Shown here one piece after another: positions 7,269 through 14,698 of a stretch of DNA of 21,907 nt. The translations under genes were made by a program, and so were the position numbers. Under the pieces are notes generated by a model. That model saw only the letters and a list, made by a program, of their open reading frames with translations, had not been told where the DNA came from and ran no database searches. How positions within the stretch are numbered: the stretch's first letter is position 1; every line of letters begins with the position of its first letter. Source of the DNA: a virus; the IMG/VR virus record IMGVR_UViG_3300042518_000821, positions 1-21,907 of that record, one strand, 5' to 3'.

Positions 7269-8319
7269 TCGATTGCTGTTGCTGCTGCGGGGTAAAACGG
7301 TAGACCCATTTGCCCTGCTGGTTTTGAGTAAGCGTCATCGTTTGGCCGGTCACTGGATCAATGCGGGTTGGTTTGAGGTTGGCGGGAGGTTGGGCCGATT
7401 GCGGCGCGGTGGTGGATGCCGCGGGTGCGGCGCCCTGCGCTGGCGATTGCTGTGGCAGACCCTGAGAAAGAATCTCGCGCGTGCGACCGAAATACTCGCG
7501 CCACACCTGCGGTGGATCGTCGCGCCGTGGGAACATCTCTTCGAGGAACTTGCGCTCGTCATTCGACAGCGGCTTGACGTATTTGGCCGCCTCCAGCACC
7601 TCGGTCTTGGTCGTGAAACTCAGCTCAAACCGCTTGGCGTAGCGATCCTGGTTGTTCCACTTGTCCCATTCGTTGGCCACAAAGCTGCCCGCCGCTGGGC
7701 CGACCAGGCTGTCTAGGTCGCTGTCGTCCGCGATGTATTTATCCATGATGCCGAGGACGCTTTGCACGCGGGCTGCCTGTTGCGCCTGCTCGCGCTCTTT
7801 GGCGGGGTCCGCTGCCTTGCTCGCGCTCTGCATCGCCTGCCGATCCTGATTCTGCCGGAACTCATCAGCCAACCGCGCGGCCTCCGAAGCCGGCACCTTC
7901 TTCATGTTCTTGATATTTTCGTAGACGTAGCGCGACTGGGGATCGAGGGAGTTGTAAATGTTGCGCGCCTCGTCGGTTTGGCCTGCGGCATGGAGCTGCG
8001 CGATTTGTTGGAACGGCTCAAAGTTAAAATGCACGCCCTTGGACGGAACGCTCATCGTGGCGCGGCGCACCTCGGCCGGCGTCGGGTCAACCATGGCGTC
8101 GTCCGGCGGGCTGAACTCGTCCAGCGGCACCGGATTGCCCTCGGCATCGGTCACGGGCGGCAACACATCGTCTCCCGATTCTGCCATTGCGTTGTTTCTA
8201 CTAACGTCACTTGGGTTCATTCTTGCGATCTCCTCATCCATTGTTATCGGCGGCTCCACCACCATGCCATCGGGCGGACGGTCTAGTGGGAAGCGCTCTT
8301 CAGCCCTGCGTCGGCTCAT
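7252..8319 (-). CDS. Probable internal virion/ejection protein (355 aa), function unknown
   Basis: No family is recognised. The N-terminal ~90 residues are acidic and proline-rich (PPVTDAEGNPVPLDEFSPPD, 54-73). The middle (~95-270) is helical and charged, with QAQQAARVQSVLGIMDKYIA near 178-197. The C-terminus is a Gln/Pro/Ala linker ending in GKWVYRFTPQQQQQ. The start overlaps the previous stop as ATGA, and the end overlaps the giant ejection protein by 17 bp, so expression is probably coupled. Its place between the 156 aa and 1738 aa genes suggests a component of the DNA-ejection apparatus. A scaffold or chaperone for the giant protein is also possible. Confidence 0.7.
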   Translation of the reverse strand: MSRRRAEERFPLDRPPDGMVVEPPITMDEEIARMNPSDVSRNNAMAESGDDVLPPVTDAEGNPVPLDEFSPPDDAMVDPTPAEVRRATMSVPSKGVHFNFEPFQQIAQLHAAGQTDEARNIYNSLDPQSRYVYENIKNMKKVPASEAARLADEFRQNQDRQAMQSASKAADPAKEREQAQQAARVQSVLGIMDKYIADDSDLDSLVGPAAGSFVANEWDKWNNQDRYAKRFELSFTTKTEVLEAAKYVKPLSNDERKFLEEMFPRRDDPPQVWREYFGRTREILSQGLPQQSPAQGAAPAASTTAPQSAQPPANLKPTRIDPVTGQTMTLTQNQQGKWVYRFTPQQQQQSNAAGR

Positions 8320-8786
8320 CGATTTCCGAAGGTAGGCAACGATGTGCCGTCAAAACTCGGACCCTCTTCGGCGCGGGTGTTGGCGTTGTTAATGTTGTTG
8401 CGGGTAATGTCGCGCTGAGTTTGGACAATAGGCGCCTGCTCCATCCGCTGCCTGCCAAGCTGCGCATTGGCCATGGAGGGCATCCACGATCCGAAGTTGT
8501 CGAGCATCATGCCTGCATCGTAGTCATCCATGTCGGTGAAGGAGCTGAGTTGGTTCTCGTCAAAGCCAAAGGTCTCTCCGGCCATGCCCATGAACTTTTT
8601 GAAGTTCTTACCCTTGGCTTTGGTGCCCTGCATCTGCCCATAAGCCCCAGCCAAACTAACCAAAGCCCCGCCGATATCATTAGCCAGTTGGACCTTCGCC
8701 TGCGCATTCATCTGCGCCGAGTTGACAATTCCCTGTCCGCGGATCGCTCCGCTCTCATCATTTACGGTTGGGTTGTAAGCAAACAT
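8316..8786 (-). CDS. Probable small internal virion protein (156 aa)
   Basis: The protein is Gln/Asn/Met-rich and begins MFAYNPTVNDESGAIRGQGI, followed by an alanine-rich helix that could be amphipathic (QLANDIGGALVSLAGAYGQM, 33-52) and an acidic Met-rich segment near 80-105. There is no signal peptide. It has one of the clearest ribosome-binding sites in the window (AAGGAG, 9 bases before ATG), which suggests high expression, as expected for a structural component. It overlaps the 355 aa gene by 4 bp. The ejection-protein role is inferred from position and composition. I cannot name the family. Confidence 0.65.
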   Translation of the reverse strand: MFAYNPTVNDESGAIRGQGIVNSAQMNAQAKVQLANDIGGALVSLAGAYGQMQGTKAKGKNFKKFMGMAGETFGFDENQLSSFTDMDDYDAGMMLDNFGSWMPSMANAQLGRQRMEQAPIVQTQRDITRNNINNANTRAEEGPSFDGTSLPTFGNR

Positions 8787-8795
8787 AGTTTTGTT

Positions 8796-8801
8796 CTCCT
8801 T
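8796..8801 (-). promoter_or_regulatory. Strong ribosome-binding site for the 156 aa protein
   Basis: AAGGAG lies 9 bases before the ATG at 8784-8786. It is in the 13-base gap after the cysteine-cluster gene and restarts translation of the ejection-protein block after the inserted gene pair. Confidence 0.7.
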
Positions 8802-9084
8802 ATTTGATTCCTGCCGCCGCCCTTGCCTCTAGGCACAGGGTTGATCCGGCCACAAACGCGCGGCAGGCGTTTGGTCGGTTGTTGTAAATTGAGCAAGAGA
8901 CGCCGCATCCGACTTCGCCGGTCAGCGCCACGCATCTGCTGTTCGTTGTCTTCATTAGTGGGTAGTCATCGCGCAGCATCCATTGCGGGATGCCGACAGC
9001 GTCAGATCGGTCTCGTCGTAAGATTGGCCAGCTCCACTTGTGACTGCAGCATGCGCCACACCGTTGACAGTCGAATCGCTCCAT
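8800..9084 (-). CDS. YkgJ-like cysteine-cluster (putative Zn/Fe-chelating) protein
   Basis: The 94 aa start at ATG 9082-9084 (MERFDCQRCGACC) is chosen because family members begin just before the first cysteine cluster. The frame itself is open to a start at 9216. Cysteines at 6, 9, 12 and 13 (CxxCxxCC), 51, 60, 64, 74 and 84, together with CSIYNNRPNACRAFVAGS (64-81), are the hallmark of the YkgJ/CxxCxxCC family, thought to bind zinc or iron. With this start the gene overlaps the PAPS-reductase-like gene by 130 bp in another frame, which is long for a phage. No clear ribosome-binding site lies at the usual distance; a CGGAGG-like sequence is about 19 bases upstream. It probably works with the upstream enzyme, perhaps supplying or sensing metal. 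Confidence 0.8.
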   Translation of the reverse strand: MERFDCQRCGACCSHKWSWPILRRDRSDAVGIPQWMLRDDYPLMKTTNSRCVALTGEVGCGVSCSIYNNRPNACRAFVAGSTLCLEARAAAGIK

Positions 9085-9911
9085 GTCGGGCGGAAGCCCT
9101 GCGCCTCCGATTGCAGGTCGATGTAGGGTGCTAGATGGCTGATGTTGTTCGTCTCGCATTGATTCTTTGGGCACCAGACGGTGCCGCCGAGGTGGCGGTT
9201 CACGCAGTTCCAGCACACCGGATAGTAGTCGCTGTTTGCGCTCTTATCCTTCCGGTGCCGCCACACGCCGTCCGACTTCTCGTAGCGGGTGTCGTCATTC
9301 GGCACGCCTTCGGCTTCAAGGTAGTTCCAGATGTCGGCATCCGACCAGTGGCGCATCGGGTAGAGCTGAGTAGGAATGCCCGCCTGCACCAAAACGTCCT
9401 GCGCGAGCGGCACTTGGCCCTTGATCAGGTCCACGTCGGCGCTTTTTTGGCCGTGGAAGGCGGCATCCCACGGGAAGTTGAATGTGCCGGTTGGGCGCTT
9501 CAGAGCTTCCAGCCCGCACAGATAGCGACCGCTGGCCAGCTCCTCCGGCTGCGGTTCTTCGGTGCCGAGGCAGAGCGCCAGCGACTTGGTGCCGATCTGG
9601 TAGAGCTTGATGAAGTCAAAGCGCGGAATGCCGGTCTCAATGTCGTAGCCGTCTGTCAGCGCATAGCCGAGAGGCGCGTAGTCATACATCTCCAAGTCCC
9701 ACGCCTCGGCCAGCATGTCGCTGTAAGCATAGCGATGCCGGAAGCGCGGCTCGCGCCACTGGATCACCGGCGGCTTGGCGCCCACCTTGTGGCGGATGAG
9801 GTGCAGCATCGCTGTAGAATCCTTGCCGCCGCTCCAAAGCACGACAGGGTTGGCGCTGGCGTCCAGCCAACGCTCCACCTTGCGGCACGTTTCTTTGACC
9901 AGTTGATCCAT
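8955..9911 (-). CDS. PAPS-reductase-like PP-loop ATPase (phosphoadenosine phosphosulfate reductase family)
   Basis: Within 318 aa, VVLWSGGKDSTAMLHL (23-38) contains the PP-loop SGGKDS that binds ATP/PAPS-type nucleotides. LYPMRHWSDADIWNYLEAEG (183-202) is the family's conserved substrate-side motif. CWNC (233-236) with Cys247 and Cys252 could form a Zn or Fe-S site. The family includes CysH sulfonucleotide reductases, CysD and the DndC sulfur-transfer enzymes, and is common in phages with uncertain substrates. The ATG is 3 bases after the stop of the 278 aa gene, without a clear ribosome-binding site, so translation is probably coupled. Residues from ~276 overlap the cysteine-cluster gene and look unlike the rest of the protein. 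A role in sulfur or nucleotide/tRNA modification is inferred only. Confidence 0.85.
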   Translation of the reverse strand: MDQLVKETCRKVERWLDASANPVVLWSGGKDSTAMLHLIRHKVGAKPPVIQWREPRFRHRYAYSDMLAEAWDLEMYDYAPLGYALTDGYDIETGIPRFDFIKLYQIGTKSLALCLGTEEPQPEELASGRYLCGLEALKRPTGTFNFPWDAAFHGQKSADVDLIKGQVPLAQDVLVQAGIPTQLYPMRHWSDADIWNYLEAEGVPNDDTRYEKSDGVWRHRKDKSANSDYYPVCWNCVNRHLGGTVWCPKNQCETNNISHLAPYIDLQSEAQGFRPTWSDSTVNGVAHAAVTSGAGQSYDETDLTLSASRNGCCAMTTH

Positions 9912-9914
9912 AAG

Positions 9915-10751
9915 CTAGATGGCGATGACGCCGATACCAATAGCTGCACCGGCACCAGCACCGATCATGCCCATGGTCGCCGAGTTGTTGGCCGCGCCGG
10001 CCTGCATTGAGGCGGATTGCAGCGCCGCGTTGTTGTTCATTACCGAGTTGTAGCGGCTGGCTGCCATGTTGGTGTTGAAGCTCTCGACATTGCCCGCCTG
10101 TTGCAGCGAACCACCGAAGATGCTGTTCACCTGTCCGGTTGTGGTGGAAAGCGTCTGCGAGCCAAGTCCAAACGCCGGTCCAATAGCCTGCCGAAACGGA
10201 TCAAGGTCTCCGTAGGCACCAGCCAATCCAACCCGCCGCTGCCTGCGGGCCAAGTCCATCTGATTGACGCTGGCCGCAAAGCCACGCCGAGCATCCTGCC
10301 GTGCGGTGCCGTAGGCATCCCGGTTGAGAATCTCAGCCGCGCTGCCGCCCATCGAGGTGCCAAGACCGCGAGCCGCAAACGCCGCGCGGGCCGACTGCGA
10401 GGCTTCGCGCATCTGCTCTGGTGAGAGCGAGCGACCGAGGGCCAGCTCCGACTCCGCATCCTGCATGAGCCTAGCCTCAATGGCGTTCGGCGTGCTCGCC
10501 GCCGTCAGCTCTTCGCCGACCACGCCGCGTGTGCGGGCTAAGTATTCGTTGTCGAGCTTACCAGCGAGTTGGTCAGCGGTCCCAAGCTGCATCTTGATAT
10601 ACTCAGGATACAGTCTTTTGATCGACTCTTCTTGCGCCAAGGTTTGAGCGTTGGCCACGCGAATCGACGCCTCGGCCATTTTGTCGTAGTCAATCGGCGC
10701 CGGTGCCGGTGGCACTGGTGCTGGTGTAAATGATGGTCCTCCACCTCCCAT
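9915..10751 (-). CDS. Internal virion (ejection) protein candidate, 278 aa
   Basis: A proline-rich start (PAPVPPAPAPIDYDKMAEAS, 10-29) leads into a long Ala/Gln/Arg-rich helical region (~25-185, for example RGVVGEELTAAS and SPEQMREASQSARAAFAARG). An Asn/Ser/Gln-rich part follows. The C-terminal hydrophobic Gly/Ala segment MGMIGAGAGAAIGIGVIAI (260-278) could insert in a membrane. This arrangement is typical of small podoviral ejection proteins (T7 gp14-like role). The start is supported by AGGAGG 8 bases upstream. It is the first member of the ejection block, which continues after two inserted accessory genes. Confidence 0.7.
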   Translation of the reverse strand: MGGGGPSFTPAPVPPAPAPIDYDKMAEASIRVANAQTLAQEESIKRLYPEYIKMQLGTADQLAGKLDNEYLARTRGVVGEELTAASTPNAIEARLMQDAESELALGRSLSPEQMREASQSARAAFAARGLGTSMGGSAAEILNRDAYGTARQDARRGFAASVNQMDLARRQRRVGLAGAYGDLDPFRQAIGPAFGLGSQTLSTTTGQVNSIFGGSLQQAGNVESFNTNMAASRYNSVMNNNAALQSASMQAGAANNSATMGMIGAGAGAAIGIGVIAI

Positions 10752-10752
10752 A

Positions 10753-11103
10753 TTATTGTCCTCCTGTTTTGCTAATTAGTTTCTCCCAATAGTAGACGCG
10801 CGGCTCCAAGCTCCCCCTGCGGCACCAAGCCACATAGGTCTGCGGATGCGGCGCCACGCGCAGACACTCCCGAACAGGGTTTGCGCCAGCAGCGCCAGCA
10901 GCCAGAGTGACGAACCAGCAGTTAGGCTCCCCGAGTTCAAAGTTTTGCTCCTCCGCGTTCCACCGCACAGCGCGAGCCAGCATGAAGCATTCCGGCGAGT
11001 TCCACACATAGCCCGCCGACAAATGCTCGCCGACTGCTTCCCAGAAGTCCTGCTCCGAGTGGTTGTCCCACCAGTGTTTTGCGCGTTGCCATGGGGTCAT
11101 CAC
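10753..11103 (-). CDS. Hypothetical late protein, 116 aa, tryptophan-rich
   Basis: I do not recognise a family. The sequence is rich in Trp (WQRAKHWWDNHSEQDFWEAV near the start) and has Cys at 39, 62, 80 and 94. It has no signal peptide or membrane segment and is predicted to be a small soluble protein. Its start overlaps the stop of the C1q-like fiber gene (ATGA, 4 bp), and it is followed within one base by the 278 aa gene. It is therefore co-translated with virion genes. It could be a fiber chaperone or a small virion component. Confidence 0.6.
   Translation of the reverse strand: MMTPWQRAKHWWDNHSEQDFWEAVGEHLSAGYVWNSPECFMLARAVRWNAEEQNFELGEPNCWFVTLAAGAAGANPVRECLRVAPHPQTYVAWCRRGSLEPRVYYWEKLISKTGGQ
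10760..10765 (-). promoter_or_regulatory. Ribosome-binding site of the 278 aa virion protein
   Basis: A full AGGAGG stands 8 bases before the ATG at 10749-10751. It lies inside the last codons of the preceding 116 aa gene, whose stop and this start form TAATATG. Confidence 0.75.
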
Positions 11104-11828
11104 GCTGCTCTGGCCAGATACCCAGAGAAAGAACTTGAAATACTACGATTGCCTCCAGCGCCGTGGTAGGCTCGCAAATCGACGTAGTCGCTGACGCTCA
11201 TATAAACAAGCCCGCTAACCGTGTTGCGTATAATCGAGGCGTCGATATGCGGACCTTGCAGCGCCAAATTGCCATTCAAGTAGATTCCGAGAACAAAATT
11301 GCTGGCAGTGCCAGAAACCTGACTCGCTGCTTCAAATTGATAGTATCCAGCGATTGTGGCCGTGAAAACATTGCTGGCAAAATTGGAGTTTGTGTCTACC
11401 GCTTCCGTCTGTAGAAGCACCTGCGTCCACGTTGCGGTTGCAATCGCTTGGCTTGTAGACGATGCCGCCATAAATAGCGGGCCGCTGCTTGCGACGTTTG
11501 ACGCAAGTTTCGCCTGAGTGATTGCCCCGCTGGCCACCATGCCAGATGTCACCTTGCTTGCCCCAATCGCCGTAACGCCGGAGCTTGTCACCGTGACATC
11601 TCCGCTCAGAGCTGTGGCGGTTGGCACATTGCTTGCGTTTCCAAGCAGCACCTGACCAGCCGCGATAATGGCAAGTTTGCTGTGGGCAATGCCAGCAGAT
11701 GCGTTGATCTTTGCGTTCGTCACTTCATTGTCAGCGACAACCACAGTCGGCGCGGCGGCGCTGTTGAGTTTCGCGGGGGTGACGGTCTCGCCGCTCGTCC
11801 ATGTGTATCCTTGAGTCACTGTTGCCAT
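11100..11828 (-). CDS. Tail fiber-like protein with C-terminal C1q-like domain
   Basis: The N-terminal half (residues ~1-112) carries repeated fiber motifs with pattern AxxxAKL (VTPAKLN, GIAHSKLA, GAITQAKLA) and TSSGVTAIGASKV. Residues ~114-240 resemble the C1q/TNF-like jelly roll: AGYYQFEAASQVSG (160-173), LGIYLNGNL (180-188), SGLVYMSVSDYVDLRAY (205-221) and SFSGYLAR at the end. Such domains form trimeric, receptor-binding tips. The protein is likely a host-recognition appendage of the virion. The gene lies between the tail-tube gene and the ejection block and follows a ~115 bp gap. AAAGGAAAAC before the ATG is a plausible ribosome-binding site. Confidence 0.75.
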   Translation of the reverse strand: MATVTQGYTWTSGETVTPAKLNSAAAPTVVVADNEVTNAKINASAGIAHSKLAIIAAGQVLLGNASNVPTATALSGDVTVTSSGVTAIGASKVTSGMVASGAITQAKLASNVASSGPLFMAASSTSQAIATATWTQVLLQTEAVDTNSNFASNVFTATIAGYYQFEAASQVSGTASNFVLGIYLNGNLALQGPHIDASIIRNTVSGLVYMSVSDYVDLRAYHGAGGNRSISSSFSGYLARAA

Positions 11829-11943
11829 GATTGTTTTCCTTTGTTGCTAGGCTGCGGTTTGGCTTCGCTTCGCTTCAGCCTGTCTCGCTGCGCTCGGCTC
11901 AGTTGCCATGAGTAGTTGAGAGTTGAGGGTTTAGAGTTGAGGG
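11829..11943. other. Gap of ~115 bp between the tail-tube and C1q-fiber genes
   Basis: It holds a heptamer repeat tract next to the tail-tube stop (11915-11946), a GC-rich stretch with three GCTTC units (11862-11876), and a 20-codon minus-strand reading frame (11847-11909) with no ribosome-binding site. That frame starts ATGGCAAC, like the real fiber gene. No promoter is obvious. Confidence 0.5.
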
Positions 11944-11946
11944 TTA
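11915..11946 (-). repeat. Degenerate heptamer repeat over the stop of the tail-tube gene
   Basis: Read on the coding strand from the stop codon, the units are AACCCTC, AACTCTA, AACCCTC, AACTCTC, then AACT. The two exact 13-bp copies are spaced 14 bases apart (11919-11931 and 11933-11945). The tract begins in the TAA stop. Confidence 0.75.
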
Positions 11947-13968
11947 GGCGGCGTTGCGGGTCTCAGTCGGCGGGTTGCTCTGTCCTGCTGCTTCGATGCT
12001 CACGTTGCGGATCTCGGGCCGGTCCGCCGTGGTTAGAAATTCCAGTTCGCAGTAGTGTGCTTTTTGCCTGATCGGCTGCTTCAAAGTGTAGTCCTCGCTC
12101 AAGCCAGACGTATTGGCTTGACCCGGCACCAGCGTGATCTCCGCATCTGGATTGGTCAGTCGCGCCCTGACAGTGATGCCAGCGGTGTCAGGCAAGACCA
12201 CATCCGAGAGCGAACGACGGAACCGCTGGGTGTGCATGCTGGCCATGCCGTAGCGGCGGGTGACAATGCGACCGGCGACCGTCCCGACATAGCCAGTGAT
12301 GGAAGGATCGGGCGCGTTGTCGCCGGCCTGCTCCTCGTTGAGCATCATAATAGTGCCTGCCTGCGAGGTTGCCATGACGCGGCGACGGCTTCCCTCCGTG
12401 ACGACCAAAAGGTCATCAATGCCGAAGCCGTAATCGTCGCGGGTTTCCCACTGGTCGTTGAGGGCCGACCAAATAAACAGCCAAGCACGAGGGTTGGCGC
12501 CCGCTGTCTGCGGAACGGAGAGCAGGTAACGGTTGTCGTGCCAGACGCCGACTGCGTTCTCGGAGGCTACCGGATCTAACCGTTCAAACTGGTCGGCAAT
12601 CGGATCACTGAGCGGCTTGGTGTCGCCGCGAAGTTGCAGATCAAGGCGCGCGTCGAGACGGTAGACGCCGGCGTCAGACAGAAAGAAAACATACTGGCCA
12701 GCCACCGCAATCGTCTTGCGGGCCAAGCAGCCGACCTCGTCAGTCAGTAACTCCAGCTTGGACAGAGGCGTGTCGATACTGAAGTCCGAGCCGTCTGTGC
12801 TGCTGAACTGCGCCACGGTAGCCAGCCAGATCGACTTGCGCATGAAGACCAAGAACTTGCCCTCCACCCACGGCTGCACGGCGACCAAGTAGTCGTTGCT
12901 CCCTTGGTTGGCGCGGAAGGATTGGAAGAAAGAGTCATAGACTTCGGGGTCCAGCCAGTCAGAGAGAAGCACGCCGTCGCGTCCGCTTGGCACCACCAAG
13001 CGATTGTTGGCGTAGACTGCCCACGGGACCGAGGGCAGCGATTTGAATGTTGCGCCCACGGCCGGCACGCCGCCCGGGCTGCGGACAAAATCGGTTGCTG
13101 GGTCGAGATCCCAGTAGAGAGGCGCCTTCACACGGCGCACGGTGCGGCCGGTGGTGGTCGTGTCCTGCGCGGTGCCAGACGGCACGGTGATCGTGAAGGA
13201 ATCCGTGGCGACCGTGGCAATGTCGTATTCTACGCCGTCAAAGGCAGCGACATTGCTCCCCTCAATCCGCACCCGCATGTCGGCGCTGTAGCCGTGGCCC
13301 GTTAGATTGACCGTCGCCGTGGTGCCCGACACCGTAATGCCGCCGGTCGTAATTCCGCTCGTCCGGTATTCCTCGCGCAGAGTGCTGGCTTCTCGGAAGA
13401 GATACAGGCGGTTGAATGCCTGCACCATCGAAACCTTGTCGCTCTGCTCAATCGTTTCGCCGGAAGGATACGTCAGCGTGGACGGCAAGTTTGTTGAAAT
13501 GATTTCCTCGTCGCCGTCCGTTACCAGCGGCTCGTCGGGGTTGACGCCATCGGTGACTAAGATCGTTCCGCTGCCCCACGTTGCGCTAAATCCGCTGCCG
13601 TCATCAAAGATTTGCAGATACGCCTCGGCGGGCGCGGCGAGCACCACCAGCTCAAAGCTGTTCACGGCATCTGGCGAGCGGACCACCGCCGAAGCGAACA
13701 CGCCGCCGGTATAGATGCTGCGCACCACCGGATCTCCGGTGCCTTCGCTTACGGCCAAGTTAAACGGCACGGTGAGCGGCGCATTGGCTGGCGCCACGCC
13801 GCTGGCCATCCGCTTGGCGCCCCTGCGCGTAGTTGCTACGCCGCGATCCAAACGCATATTCTCCGAAACTTGCAGCACACCGGCTGGCAAGTTGATCGGA
13901 TTTAAGCGCGATGCGTAGCCGATAAAACCGGCGTCACCATCGCGTTGCACTGGACTTTCAAGTGGCAT
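11944..13968 (-). CDS. Tail tube/nozzle candidate (T7 gp12-like tail tubular protein B role)
   Basis: The 674 aa protein begins with NPINLPAGVLQVSENMRLDR (23-42) and GVATTRRGAKR, a pattern like the N-terminus of podoviral tail tubes that replaces non-conserved proteins with a positively charged arm. Residues ~210-272 form an inserted Ig-like beta module (VNLTGHGYSADMRVRIEGSN). The rest has beta-propeller-like repeats such as WAVYANNRLVVPSGRDGVLL, YVFFLSDAGVYRLD, NRYLLSVPQ and VMATSQAGTIMMLNE. Size and composition fit the nozzle that closes the short tail. The gene is flanked on both sides by fiber genes, consistent with tail assembly. It starts 7 bases after the 225 aa gene's stop. No enzymatic motif is evident. 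Confidence 0.7.
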   Translation of the reverse strand: MPLESPVQRDGDAGFIGYASRLNPINLPAGVLQVSENMRLDRGVATTRRGAKRMASGVAPANAPLTVPFNLAVSEGTGDPVVRSIYTGGVFASAVVRSPDAVNSFELVVLAAPAEAYLQIFDDGSGFSATWGSGTILVTDGVNPDEPLVTDGDEEIISTNLPSTLTYPSGETIEQSDKVSMVQAFNRLYLFREASTLREEYRTSGITTGGITVSGTTATVNLTGHGYSADMRVRIEGSNVAAFDGVEYDIATVATDSFTITVPSGTAQDTTTTGRTVRRVKAPLYWDLDPATDFVRSPGGVPAVGATFKSLPSVPWAVYANNRLVVPSGRDGVLLSDWLDPEVYDSFFQSFRANQGSNDYLVAVQPWVEGKFLVFMRKSIWLATVAQFSSTDGSDFSIDTPLSKLELLTDEVGCLARKTIAVAGQYVFFLSDAGVYRLDARLDLQLRGDTKPLSDPIADQFERLDPVASENAVGVWHDNRYLLSVPQTAGANPRAWLFIWSALNDQWETRDDYGFGIDDLLVVTEGSRRRVMATSQAGTIMMLNEEQAGDNAPDPSITGYVGTVAGRIVTRRYGMASMHTQRFRRSLSDVVLPDTAGITVRARLTNPDAEITLVPGQANTSGLSEDYTLKQPIRQKAHYCELEFLTTADRPEIRNVSIEAAGQSNPPTETRNAA

Positions 13969-13975
13969 TTAGTGG

Positions 13976-14653
13976 CTAACCCTCATACATGATGTTGACC
14001 GCGCCTGCGTCAAAGGTGTCGGAGGCGTCTGAGCGGGTAACGCGCACACGATCAAGCGCCCCCGAAAGCGCAACATTTCCTGCGGCAAACATTTGTGCCC
14101 CGCTGTTGCTATAGACGCCTATGCCTTGCCCCAGCCAAGTATTGTAACCCACCAAATTAAGGACAAATGTTCCAGTAACGATATTTGCCGCCGCGCCCAT
14201 GTAGACGACAAACCCAGCGCTGGAAGATATTGCTCCAGCGGTTGTGGTTGTGCCCTGTAGGAATGTGGACAAACTAGCATATCCGCTTGTCGTGAGGCTG
14301 CCGGAGCCTATCTGAATCAACATGTGGGCCGTTCCGGCGAATGAGACCGCATCCAGCATGACCGTAATGCGCTTGACCCACGAAGGGATTGCGGTGAAGT
14401 CGATAAATGTTCCGCTGGTGGTGGCTTGGGCGGTGGCGAGCGTGAGCGGCTGAGAAAGCTTTGCCGGGGTGACGGCGCCATCCGCCAGCTTGCTACCAGC
14501 GATGGCCGCATCGCTGGCAATACTGGCGTTTTTGATTCCGGCAAGAACTTCAAGTTTGCTTGCTCGCTTGGTAATGCCGCTTTGTTGAACAATAAGTTCG
14601 TCAGAATCGGCAACGGATGTTGCGTCTGGTAGTTGTGAGATGGTTTTGGCCAT
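13976..14653 (-). CDS. Tail fiber/appendage protein, 225 aa
   Basis: MAKTISQLPDATSVADSDEL at the start is the common N-terminal module of phage fibers that attaches to the virion. It is followed by fiber repeats (ASIASDAAIAGSKLADGAVT, 43-62, then AKL). The C-terminal ~150 residues (from ATTSGTFIDFTAIPSWVKRI) are beta-rich and resemble the carboxy domain found at the end of many phage fibers and collar fibers. The N-terminal repeats are related to those in the C1q-tipped fiber at 11100-11828, so the two flank the tail-tube gene as related appendages. The start is ATG 14651-14653. The leader is a pyrimidine-rich repeat with no good ribosome-binding site. Confidence 0.7.
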   Translation of the reverse strand: MAKTISQLPDATSVADSDELIVQQSGITKRASKLEVLAGIKNASIASDAAIAGSKLADGAVTPAKLSQPLTLATAQATTSGTFIDFTAIPSWVKRITVMLDAVSFAGTAHMLIQIGSGSLTTSGYASLSTFLQGTTTTAGAISSSAGFVVYMGAAANIVTGTFVLNLVGYNTWLGQGIGVYSNSGAQMFAAGNVALSGALDRVRVTRSDASDTFDAGAVNIMYEG

Positions 14654-14662
14654 AGGATTGGA

Positions 14663-14698
14663 GGTGTGAAAGTGGGAAGGTAAAAGGTGGGAAGGTTA
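14663..14698 (-). repeat. Pyrimidine-rich 7-8 nt repeats after the amidase stop
   Basis: On the coding strand, ACCTT-type units recur every 7 to 8 bases from the TAA stop. The exact 10-bp copies are at 14672-14681 and 14687-14696, 15 bases apart. The tract fills the gap to the next gene. Confidence 0.7.

Noticed and set aside
9085-9216. 138 aa version of the cysteine-cluster protein
   Set aside because: The extra 44 residues are an out-of-frame reading of the PAPS-reductase-like gene and precede the usual family start.
11861-11880. Possible hairpin GGCT...AGCC with GCTTC repeats
   Set aside because: Only four base pairs form and no T-run follows, so I do not call it a terminator.
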